Below, piece after piece: positions 15,318 to 21,327 of a DNA stretch of 27,050 nucleotides. The stretch comes from a virus: positions 1 through 27,050 of IMG/VR virus record IMGVR_UViG_3300047678_000287; one strand, 5' to 3'. The notes below the pieces were generated by a model. That model did no database searches and was not told the DNA's origin. It was given only the letters and a program-made list of their open reading frames with translations. Position 1 is the first letter of the stretch; each line of letters opens with the position of its first letter. The translations under genes and the position numbers were made by a program.

Positions 15318-16237
15318 GCGGCGGCCCCCTCGTCAATCTCGGCGGCCCACGTGGGTTCGGGCTTGAGTGGTTCCCCCCGCGCCGCGCGGCGGGCGTTCTG
15401 CTCGCGCAGGGTGCGGAGCTCGTCGCGCATGTCGGCCCGCACGTCGAGCAACCCCGAGCGTTCGGCCATTGGCTCCCGCGCCGACTTGACGAACCCGCGG
15501 AAATAGGCCGGCGACGCGTCCCGGTGCCCCCCACGCGCCACGAAGTCCTGCACCGCCTGCCCCAGCCTCCCCGGCGTCACCGGACGGCCTGCGGGGGCGC
15601 CCAGCCCCTGCGCCAGCCCCCGGAGCAGGTCCGCCCATGCCGCGGGTTCGGGGACGGCCGCGAGGAGCCGGACGAGGGCGGGTTGCGCGGCCTCGCTCAC
15701 GGCCTGGCCGACGTGCTCCACCGCCCGCAGGGCAGCCGGTGAGGGGGGCAGTTTCCCTAACTCACCGTCACCTGAGGAATGTTTCGTAACTGCTGTTCCG
15801 TCTCGTCTCGTCTCGTCTCGTAGGCTGGTACTTTCCGAAGTCGTACCCGGTACGGTACCGGGTACCGTACCGGGTACGCCGTCTGGCTGTCCGCGCGGCG
15901 TCTCGCGGTACTTCCGCGCTTTTTCACGCTGTCGCTCGGCCTCGCGCAACGCGGCGCCGTTGTGCTTCTCCCACGCCCGAACGACCCCCTCGGGGGTGCA
16001 GAGGTGCGTGCGCAGCGCTGCGGCGAACCGTCCGCGTTTTCCCTGCCATTCCGCCCACTTCTCGAGCACGCGATCGGGTTTGCTGCTGATGTTGCCGTCG
16101 GGGGCGTTGGCCGGCAGGTGGGTGAGCACGCCGACAACCAGACCGACGGCCTCGGCGATGCGCACGCCGCAGTCGGTCGCGACCGCATCGATACTATCGT
16201 CGTCGGCAATGCCGACGGCGACGCGAATCCAATTCAT
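15314..16237 (-). CDS. Replication initiator / replisome organizer-like protein
   Basis: The product is 307 residues. The N-terminal part (MNWIRVAVGIADDDSIDAVA; VGLVVGVLTHLPANAPDGNI; WEKHNGAALREAERQREKAR) resembles winged-helix N-terminal domains of phage replication proteins. A low-complexity linker (about residues 118-160) contains VPGT repeats and RDETRRDGT. The C-terminal domain is helical and Ala-rich. It is coupled to the primase-helicase gene directly upstream, which supports a role in loading that enzyme. The linker DNA carries a perfect palindrome and short direct repeats, as in phages whose origin lies inside the initiator gene. Function is inferred. Confidence 0.65.
   Translation of the reverse strand: MNWIRVAVGIADDDSIDAVATDCGVRIAEAVGLVVGVLTHLPANAPDGNISSKPDRVLEKWAEWQGKRGRFAAALRTHLCTPEGVVRAWEKHNGAALREAERQREKARKYRETPRGQPDGVPGTVPGTVPGTTSESTSLRDETRRDGTAVTKHSSGDGELGKLPPSPAALRAVEHVGQAVSEAAQPALVRLLAAVPEPAAWADLLRGLAQGLGAPAGRPVTPGRLGQAVQDFVARGGHRDASPAYFRGFVKSAREPMAERSGLLDVRADMRDELRTLREQNARRAARGEPLKPEPTWAAEIDEGAAA
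15801..15820 (-). repeat. Four tandem TCTCG pentamers in the initiator gene
   Basis: TCTCG is repeated four times without gaps on the plus strand (CGAGA on the coding strand). They start 22 bases from the 37-bp palindrome and, with the AT-richer stretch at about 15752-15800, could belong to a replication origin. They encode part of the linker RDETRRD. Confidence 0.85.
15842..15878. repeat. Perfect 37-bp inverted repeat (18-bp arms, 1-base centre)
   Basis: CGTACCCGGTACGGTACC at 15842-15859 is the exact reverse complement of 15861-15878, with one central G. It can also be read as three near-identical 12-bp units, each itself palindromic around GTACCSGGTAC, encoding VPGT repeats. It lies in the initiator gene and is a candidate origin or initiator-binding site. 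Confidence 0.95.
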
Positions 16238-18021
16238 CGGGCGTCTCGGTGTTCGTAGAAGTCGCGTCGCGGGGCGCGATCGCGAAGGGGGAGTTCGGCG
16301 GCGCGCGTCGCGGGCAGGGTGAGCGATTCGACGATGCGGAGCGTTTCGGTTTCCATGCGCACGGGAATGACGGCGCCTGGGCCGTGGCGATTCTTGTCGA
16401 GCAGCACGTTGAACGTCTTGCCCGCGGCGGTCTCCTGCCGCGTCGTGTGGTCGATCAGGAGCACTTGATCGGCGTCGTTCTCGATGCCGCTCGAGCCCGC
16501 AAGGCCGTGCATCGTGGGGCTCGCGTCACGGTCGGACGTGGTCGAGCGGTTGAGCTGCGACAGCGCGAGCGTGGTCACGTCGAAACGGTACGCGACCGAT
16601 TGCACGGCGGCCGAGACCTGCCGCATCGCGTCGTCCAGCTTCTGTGCGCCGGGCACGCTCACCATTTGGAGATAGTCGAGCACCAGCAACCGGCACCCGG
16701 CATCCACCGCCTCACGGAGCAGCCGAACCACGCTCGGCAGATCGCGCGCGGGGCGTTCCGCCATCCAGAGCGCGCCGCCCGTCTCGTGCATCTGCTGCGT
16801 CAGTTCGTACGCGGCCGACGAGAACGCGGACGCATCGAACGAGCGCCCCGGCTCCAAGTCACGCAGCGTGCGCCCCGTGCCGACGCCCAGGAGGCGCAAT
16901 AACAGTTGTTCGCGGCTCATTTCGAGCGAGACCCACCCGACGCTGTGGCCGGCGCGTAACGCCGGCGCCGTGAGGTTGAGCGCGAGCAGCGACTTGCCGG
17001 CCCCGGCACCGCCGGCGGCGACGATATGCCATCCGCGCGCGAGCCCGATGCCGCCGCCATACATGCGGCAGGCGCGATTCCACGTCGGCCACATGGTGGC
17101 TATCGCATCGACGGGTTGCAGCGCGCGGGTGTACATCGCCTCGAACACGTCGACCGTGACCGACACGAGCGGGGTCGCGATCTGTTCCGCCGTCGCCGGC
17201 CCGGTGACGCGCGCTGGCGTGTTTCGCGCGTGCGACGCCGCAATGTTCTGCACGATGGCCTCCACCTCCGCATCCGGCAACGGCGGGCGAAACTTCGTGG
17301 CGTTCACACCCCGCGCGAGTTCGAGCACTTCCAGCTCACGCGCGCCCATGCGCAGCAGCCGGCCCACGTACTCCGTCAGCGCTTGATTGCGTCCCCCTTC
17401 CACGACGCCGAGCAACACGACATCGACCGCCTGGCGCCCCGGCGCGATCCCATCCGGGGCAATGGCGCCCACGACGCCCGCGAGTCGATCGGCAATGATC
17501 GCGGGTAGCGGGGCGACCTCCACCTTGCCGGGATGCAGCGCCGTGGCCCAGCGGTACGCATGCCCGTTCGGATGAATCGACGGGGGCGCGACGATGTAGC
17601 CGCCGTCGCCCCGTACGTCGAGCTGCGGGCCGAGCTTGCCGGCGCTGTTCCGGATCGCGTTGCCGGAGAAGAGCAGGTGCCGACCCTTGCCGGTGCGCGA
17701 TTCCGGCGTGGCCGGCAGCGCCCCGTAGAGCGCCAGCGCAGCCTCGCCTTGCTCGCCGTCCACGTCGACGACGATGATGCCGGACGCGGCGCCCGTGGCG
17801 ATGCCGATATTGGCCTGCGGGTGCTGCGTCCACCACGTGCCGATCTGCTCGGGGTTCGTGGTGGCGTCGTACAGCCCACGCCCGCCCTGCTTTTTCGAGA
17901 AGAGCGGGATCTTGTCGCGGGGGACGAGCGGAAACACGCTCCACCCGAGCTCGACCGCGTAGTAGAGTGCCGCCGCGCCGAGCGAACCTTTGGGAAACGT
18001 GAGTGTCGGCGGCGTGCTCAC
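16234..18021 (-). CDS. Prim-pol / DnaB-type helicase fusion (primase-helicase)
   Basis: The product is 595 residues from GTG 18021 (GTGA overlap with the preceding micro-ORF). The N-terminal bifunctional primase-polymerase domain (about 15-200) shows Asp86/Asp88 (IIVVDVDGE), His115 (RTGKGRHLLF) and Asp135 (LDVRGDGGYIVAPPS). A PriCT-like linker has EGGRNQALTEYVGRLL. The RecA-type helicase domain (about 300-560) shows Walker A 337-344 (GGAGAGKS), Walker B at Asp449 (LLVLDYLQM) and LSQLNR. It would prime and unwind phage DNA at the fork in one protein. The initiator-like gene follows. Confidence 0.92.
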   Translation of the reverse strand: MSTPPTLTFPKGSLGAAALYYAVELGWSVFPLVPRDKIPLFSKKQGGRGLYDATTNPEQIGTWWTQHPQANIGIATGAASGIIVVDVDGEQGEAALALYGALPATPESRTGKGRHLLFSGNAIRNSAGKLGPQLDVRGDGGYIVAPPSIHPNGHAYRWATALHPGKVEVAPLPAIIADRLAGVVGAIAPDGIAPGRQAVDVVLLGVVEGGRNQALTEYVGRLLRMGARELEVLELARGVNATKFRPPLPDAEVEAIVQNIAASHARNTPARVTGPATAEQIATPLVSVTVDVFEAMYTRALQPVDAIATMWPTWNRACRMYGGGIGLARGWHIVAAGGAGAGKSLLALNLTAPALRAGHSVGWVSLEMSREQLLLRLLGVGTGRTLRDLEPGRSFDASAFSSAAYELTQQMHETGGALWMAERPARDLPSVVRLLREAVDAGCRLLVLDYLQMVSVPGAQKLDDAMRQVSAAVQSVAYRFDVTTLALSQLNRSTTSDRDASPTMHGLAGSSGIENDADQVLLIDHTTRQETAAGKTFNVLLDKNRHGPGAVIPVRMETETLRIVESLTLPATRAAELPLRDRAPRRDFYEHRDAR

Positions 18022-18104
18022 GCGGCGGTCTCCGCGCCGAATTCAGCTTCGGCTTGCTCCCTTCTCGCGAAGCATGCTTCAATGTCGTCGGTGATCTCAC
18101 TCAT
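18018..18104 (-). CDS. 28-residue micro-ORF coupled on both sides
   Basis: The frame starts at ATG 18104, which overlaps the upstream stop (ATGA), and ends in a TGA that overlaps the GTG start of the primase-helicase (GTGA). The peptide is [20 protein letters not shown] followed by EFGAETAA, acidic and probably helical. It fills the only gap between two coupled genes. It could be a true micro-protein or only a translational bridge. Confidence 0.5.
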   Translation of the reverse strand: MSEITDDIEACFARREQAEAEFGAETAA

Positions 18105-18580
18105 GCGCGTAGCTCCATGGTGGAGGTGACGAGCGCGGCGCGCAACGTGTCGATGTAGGCAACCAGTGCCGCGATCTCACCGACGCTCATATCTGAGAGC
18201 GCACCCTTCCACGCCCCGATCACTGCATCTTCCGCCAGCACGCGAGCGCGCCGCAACGCTTCCTGCCCGACCCCCCCGAGCGCCGCCCGCACCGGGGGTG
18301 CTTCGTAGAGCGGTACGACACGATGCGGGGCAGCGTGTGCGCAATGTTCGTCAGCGATTCGCCTGAACACATCCGCACCTTCTGCCGTGCCGCTTATGTC
18401 GTACGTCAATTCAGCGGAATCACGTATCTCCCACCGCACGGGATGCTCACCACCCGTTGCGGCGGTGAGGGTGGCGCGGGCGTGGTCGAGCAGCACGCGC
18501 ACTTCATCGAACTCGGCGAGTGCTTGCGGGCTCCACTGATCCAGTGCGGCAATCGCTTCCGCCAACGTCATCGCACTCAT
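18101..18580 (-). CDS. Hypothetical phage protein
   Basis: The product is 159 residues. It has helical ends, a central part with [17 protein letters not shown], and the segment [20 protein letters not shown] in the middle. 'VPLY.APP' segments occur in small phage accessory proteins of unknown function. The C-terminal third is helical ([20 protein letters not shown]). It overlaps the repeat-protein gene upstream (ATGA) and the micro-ORF downstream. No enzyme motif is visible. Confidence 0.7.
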   Translation of the reverse strand: MSAMTLAEAIAALDQWSPQALAEFDEVRVLLDHARATLTAATGGEHPVRWEIRDSAELTYDISGTAEGADVFRRIADEHCAHAAPHRVVPLYEAPPVRAALGGVGQEALRRARVLAEDAVIGAWKGALSDMSVGEIAALVAYIDTLRAALVTSTMELRA

Positions 18581-19401
18581 CGCGCCTCCGTCCGCCCGAC
18601 GTCACACATCGCCCGCACCAGCTCCACCGCGCTCGCCTGCAGTGCAGCAACGACAGGGGAGAGCGCCGAGCGCGCAGCCGAGCGCGCAGCCGAGTCCGCA
18701 GCCGAGTACGCAGCCGAGTACGCAGCCGAGTACGCAGCCGAGTCCGCAGCCGAGTCCGCAGCCGAGTACGCAGCCGAGCGCGCAGCCGAGCGCGCAGCCG
18801 AGTCCGCAGCCGAGTACGCAGCCGAGCGCGCAGCCGAGCGCGCAGCCGAGTCCGCAGCCGAGTACGCAGCCGAGCGCGCAGCCGAGCGCGCAGCCGAGCG
18901 CGCAGCCGAGTCCGCAGCCGAGTACGCAGCCGAGCGCGCAGCCGAGCGCGCAGCCGAGCGCGCAGCCGAGCGCGCAGCCGAGAGCGACGGTTGCGCAAGC
19001 CCCGCCGTGTGCGCATCCACAATGCGCGCACACGCTTCGATCGCCTGCGCTTCCGCTGTCAGGCCCGCGAGCCGTAGCCACGCGGGCGTCTGCACACGCG
19101 CGAGCCAATCCGTGGCCATCCACGCGCGTGTCCCTTCGTCCTCCGCTGTTGTGCGCGTGCCGATCACGAGCGGCAGCAACGGACGCAGCAACGCTGTGCG
19201 CGGCGGCTCCGGTAGGTTGTCGTTCCAGTTGCGCAGAAACGCCGCGATGACCGGTGACACGCACTGCGGATGGTCCGACCACGGTTCACCGGCGATGTAC
19301 GAGGCGGCTTCGACAATACACATGCCATCGTCTATGGACGCGTGCGCGCCGACGCTCAGCTCCCGTTGCTGGATTGCTTCTAGGCGCTCTTGAATGATCA
19401 T
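18577..19401 (-). CDS. Phage protein with 26 SAA[R/D/Y] tetrapeptide repeats
   Basis: The product is 274 residues from ATG 19401 (ATGA overlap with the HNH gene). Residues about 1-135 form a conserved-looking domain: [40 protein letters not shown] and [20 protein letters not shown]. Residues about 143-246 are 26 SAAX repeats with X only Arg, Asp or Tyr, followed by a short helical end ([18 protein letters not shown]). I recall phage proteins with this N-domain followed by Ala-rich periodic regions; their function is unknown to me. The repeat probably forms a long helix with X on a slowly turning face. Confidence 0.85.
   Translation of the reverse strand: MIIQERLEAIQQRELSVGAHASIDDGMCIVEAASYIAGEPWSDHPQCVSPVIAAFLRNWNDNLPEPPRTALLRPLLPLVIGTRTTAEDEGTRAWMATDWLARVQTPAWLRLAGLTAEAQAIEACARIVDAHTAGLAQPSLSAARSAARSAARSAARSAAYSAADSAARSAARSAARSAAYSAADSAARSAARSAAYSAADSAARSAARSAAYSAADSAADSAAYSAAYSAAYSAADSAARSAARSALSPVVAALQASAVELVRAMCDVGRTEAR
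18670..18981 (-). repeat. 12-bp minisatellite, 26 units
   Basis: The coding-strand unit is TCGGCTGCGNNC. Ten of 12 bases are constant in all 26 units, and the variable pair gives CGC (Arg), GAC (Asp) or TAC (Tyr). From N- to C-terminus the fourth residue reads RRRRYD RRRYD RRYD RRYD DYYYD RR, which shows higher-order duplication of RRYD blocks. The unit length keeps every frame periodic and open. Confidence 0.97.
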
Positions 19402-19886
19402 GCGACCCCCTGGCGCCATTGCCGGCGCACGATGCGGCTGATGGTTGATGGATGGACGCCAAGTCGCGCGGCGATCTCGCCCTGCTGTGTTCCGACGGCG
19501 TACTGCTCGCGAGCGTACTTGACATCGGCGCTCGTGAGCTTCGCCAGCCAGTGGCGCTCGCCACGTCGTAGCGTTGCAGGGTGCGCGTTCGATGTGAACA
19601 CACCGCGCGATCGGCTCTTGTTGGCGCGGTCCCGGTTGTTCTCCGCGACCGTCCCGGCGAATAGGTGCGCGACGTTCACGCACAGCGGGTTGTCGCAGTG
19701 ATGACAGATCACAAGCCCCGGCGGGATAGGTCCGTTTGCCAAGATCCACGCGACACGATGCGCACGCTCTGGCTTGCCATCAATGCGACTCGACCCGTAG
19801 CCGCCAGACGTGGCCCCGGTCCACTCAACACATCCAGACTGAGCAACGCGCGTGCGCGCGTGAAACGGCTTGGCTACACGCGGCAT
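19398..19886 (-). CDS. HNH homing endonuclease with C-terminal HTH
   Basis: The product is 162 residues from ATG 19886, with GGAAG 4 bases upstream. The N-terminal HNH_3-like core shows CVEWTGATSGGYGSSRIDGK, AHRVAWILANGPIPPGLVIC, then HHCDNPLCVNVAHLFAGT and ENNRDRANKSRSRG. The C-terminal part is an HTH with LTSADVKYAREQY and GEIAARLGVHPSTISRIVRR. This is a compact free-standing homing endonuclease. It begins inside a truncated relative of the next gene, so it is probably an insertion. Downstream it is coupled to the SAAX repeat gene (ATGA). Confidence 0.88.
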   Translation of the reverse strand: MPRVAKPFHARTRVAQSGCVEWTGATSGGYGSSRIDGKPERAHRVAWILANGPIPPGLVICHHCDNPLCVNVAHLFAGTVAENNRDRANKSRSRGVFTSNAHPATLRRGERHWLAKLTSADVKYAREQYAVGTQQGEIAARLGVHPSTISRIVRRQWRQGVA

Positions 19887-19990
19887 CGGACTTCCATCAC
19901 GCAGGCACCGTGTTCCGGTGACCCGTGTGTGCCTTGGCCGAACGTGACGGTATCGAGGAGCGCCGCGCGCTCCGGGAGAATCTGAATCAT
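19874..19990 (-). pseudogene. Truncated paralogue of the repeat-protein N-domain
   Basis: The frame starts at ATG 19990, which overlaps the upstream stop (ATGA), and ends after 38 codons at 19874, just inside the HNH gene. Its segment ERAALLDTVTFGQGTHGSPE then HGACVMEV resembles [20 protein letters not shown] then DGMCIVEA of the SAAX repeat protein. After CVMEV the similarity stops (RCRV, stop), where the HNH gene begins. It looks like the 5' stump of a second copy of that gene, cut by HNH insertion or deletion. A real short peptide cannot be excluded. Confidence 0.6.
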
Positions 19991-20436
19991 GCGCGGGGCT
20001 CCGGGGTGGGGGTGGGGTCGTCGTCAATCAGCAGGTCTTCGGCGCACACGCTGCACATCGTGTAAACGGCCGTCACGCTGTTGCCGCACTCAAGACAGCG
20101 CGGGGGGATCGTGGCGCGGACTGCTTTGCCGCAACGTGGGCAGTAGTGCAATTCGTTCTCGCGCACGTCGCCCTCCATGAAGCACCACTTCACACCGCAT
20201 GTGCCGTCATACGAGTCGGTGTCGTCGTCCAGCGTCCACACGCACTCCCCCTGCATCTGCGCGTACTGCGCGGCGGGGAGGAGGACGGCTTCGACTTCGC
20301 CAGCCCACGACGGCTCGGTGTCGATCTTCGCGTATGACTCATCGACGCCGTAGTGGTTCACCGTGTGGCGTCCAACGGTGCCGTCAGGGTTCACCACCAC
20401 GAAACAGTGCAGCGGCGCGAACGCGGGGGGCGTCAT
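19987..20436 (-). CDS. Zinc-ribbon hypothetical phage protein
   Basis: The product is 149 residues. It starts with a beta-rich part (LHCFVVVNPDGTVGRHTVNH), then a segment with CGVKWCFMEGD and HYCPRCGKAV, and a second Cys set (CLECGNSVTAVYTMCSVC). The CxxC pairs suggest one or two zinc ribbons near residues 80-135. The end is acidic and Pro-rich. Such zinc-ribbon proteins are frequent among phage early genes and may bind nucleic acid or a host protein. It is coupled at both ends. Confidence 0.7.
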   Translation of the reverse strand: MTPPAFAPLHCFVVVNPDGTVGRHTVNHYGVDESYAKIDTEPSWAGEVEAVLLPAAQYAQMQGECVWTLDDDTDSYDGTCGVKWCFMEGDVRENELHYCPRCGKAVRATIPPRCLECGNSVTAVYTMCSVCAEDLLIDDDPTPTPEPRA

Positions 20437-20579
20437 GGGGTCGGCTCCGGGGCGGGTGAGGTCCGACTAATGACGACACCGAGGCACGGCAACGGCAGCA
20501 CGTACAGCGCACACTTTGCGCGGTCGTAGTACGCGCCGATCCACAGGTCATACCATGCGAAAATGAACTGGACGCGCAT
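20433..20579 (-). CDS. Small conserved phage-type protein (48 residues)
   Basis: The product is 48 residues from ATG 20579. It begins MRVQFIFAWYDLWIGAYYDR and continues with CALYVLPLPCLGVVI. I know this pattern ('f.WYDLWvGayyDr..r.lYl.PlPc.Gv.i') as a small protein of unknown function seen in phage and bacterial genomes. The longer upstream frame overlaps the preceding gene and is not coding. Both ends are ATGA overlaps. Confidence 0.75.
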   Translation of the reverse strand: MRVQFIFAWYDLWIGAYYDRAKCALYVLPLPCLGVVISRTSPAPEPTP

Positions 20580-21016
20580 CACGCCCCCGCCGCGCCGAGC
20601 GCGCTGTGATAGAGCTGCGCAAGGCTCGCGAGCACGATCCGATTGCCGCGTCCGCACCGGCACCCCCCGTTCGTGCCGACGCCTGACGGCTTCGTGAACA
20701 GACAACTGTGGTCCCCGCATCCGACCACCGCCATAACGCGCGCCACCGCCCTCGTGAGCGCATCGTCTGGCGACAGTGGCGCGCCGACGAGTGCGAGCGT
20801 GTAGCCCGCATATTCGTATCGGTCGTCGGTGCCGTTCTCGACGGCGCGCGTCAGCCCCTTCGCTGCGTCCCGCGCGCTGCACGTACCGAACGCGTTGGCG
20901 ATCGCCGCGAAGGGGCCGTCACCGACCAACACCCCGTCGCAGTCCGTGCGCCGCTCCACGCTTGCGCCGACCAGCGTGCCGTGTTGGTCGCGGAGTACCC
21001 AGAGTGCGCCGCTCAC
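20579..21016 (-). CDS. Cys-rich hypothetical phage protein, first gene left of attP
   Basis: The product is 145 residues from GTG 21016, chosen because the longer frame runs into the attachment region. It begins SGALWVLRDQHGTLVGASVE; the C-terminal third has VVGCGDHSCLFTKPSGVGTN then GGCRCG, a likely metal site, before a helical end. I do not recognise its function. The stop overlaps the next start (ATGA). Confidence 0.65.
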   Translation of the reverse strand: MSGALWVLRDQHGTLVGASVERRTDCDGVLVGDGPFAAIANAFGTCSARDAAKGLTRAVENGTDDRYEYAGYTLALVGAPLSPDDALTRAVARVMAVVGCGDHSCLFTKPSGVGTNGGCRCGRGNRIVLASLAQLYHSALGAAGA

Positions 21017-21106
21017 AGCGCCCCCGTCGCGCCGAGCGCGGCCACCAGGACCCCGGTGCAGGGCAGGGCGCGCGAGCGCGAAACGACGGGTTGAGCCGAC
21101 GCGCGG

Positions 21107-21116
21107 TGTGACGATT
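21107..21116 (+). repeat. Arm-type repeat, left of core
   Basis: TGTGACGATT, followed by a weaker second copy (TGCGACGCGC) one helical turn on. The same sequence occurs twice on the other side of the tRNA segment. It is a likely integrase arm-binding site. Confidence 0.6.
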
Positions 21117-21235
21117 TGCGACGCGCGGTGCACGCAAGTAGGGACGAGCGACGCGCGACAGCGCTGGGCAGTGCCGCGTTCACATCTATTAATGCGGTGA
21201 ACGTACTGCGCGGTGACAATGCGCGTACGCCATGC

Positions 21236-21277
21236 CTCATAATCGTGAGGTCGAGAGTTCGAGTCTCTCTCCTGCTA
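21236..21277 (+). other. attP core: 3' part of a tRNA-Met(CAT) gene
   Basis: From 21236 the sequence reads as anticodon loop CTCATAA, stem arm TCGTG, variable region AGGTC, T-arm GAGAG-TTCGAGT-CTCTC, acceptor strand TCCTGCT and discriminator A. The 5' anticodon arm pairs only in part, and no 5' acceptor strand (AGCAGGA) is present, so this is not a gene but the segment shared with a host tRNA-Met. No CCA follows. Confidence 0.85.
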
Positions 21278-21327
21278 TTCGTCGTAGTGGCGCGTAAGTG
21301 TTGGAATGGTACAGGGTTACGCATTGC

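Larger units (their letters stand above)
21017..21327. other. Non-coding attachment region (attP) between early gene and integrase
   Basis: These 311 bases hold no credible gene. They contain the tRNA-Met 3' segment, one arm-type repeat (TGTGACGATT at 21107), three GCGACGCGCG-like copies (near 21097, 21119 and 21149) and AT-richer stretches unusual for this genome. A short stretch at 21013-21040 resembles the stop/start junction at 20579-20605. Together with two arm repeats in the integrase 3' end it has attP organisation. Confidence 0.75.

Noticed and set aside
14713-15534. 273-codon minus-strand frame covering the RusA region
   Set aside because: Only the last 55 codons are coupled to neighbours. 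The remainder lies in another frame over the RusA-like and initiator genes.
18670-18981. CRISPR array or diversity-generating retroelement target
   Set aside because: There are no spacers between units. Although CGC, GAC and TAC could all derive from AAC by adenine mutagenesis, no reverse transcriptase or template repeat is in the window.
18642-19250. Plus-strand [10 protein letters not shown]-repeat and other repeat-frame proteins over the minisatellite
   Set aside because: A 12-bp repeat without stops is open in all six frames. Only the minus-strand frame has a conserved-looking N-domain and coupled start and stop.
21181-21277. Complete tRNA-Met gene
   Set aside because: Only the anticodon loop to discriminator base is convincing. 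The 5' acceptor strand and D-arm are missing and the anticodon stem is mismatched.
21013-21324. 103-codon minus-strand frame across the attachment region
   Set aside because: It crosses the tRNA segment and arm sites, has no ribosome site and no recognisable motif. Only its last few codons resemble a gene end.
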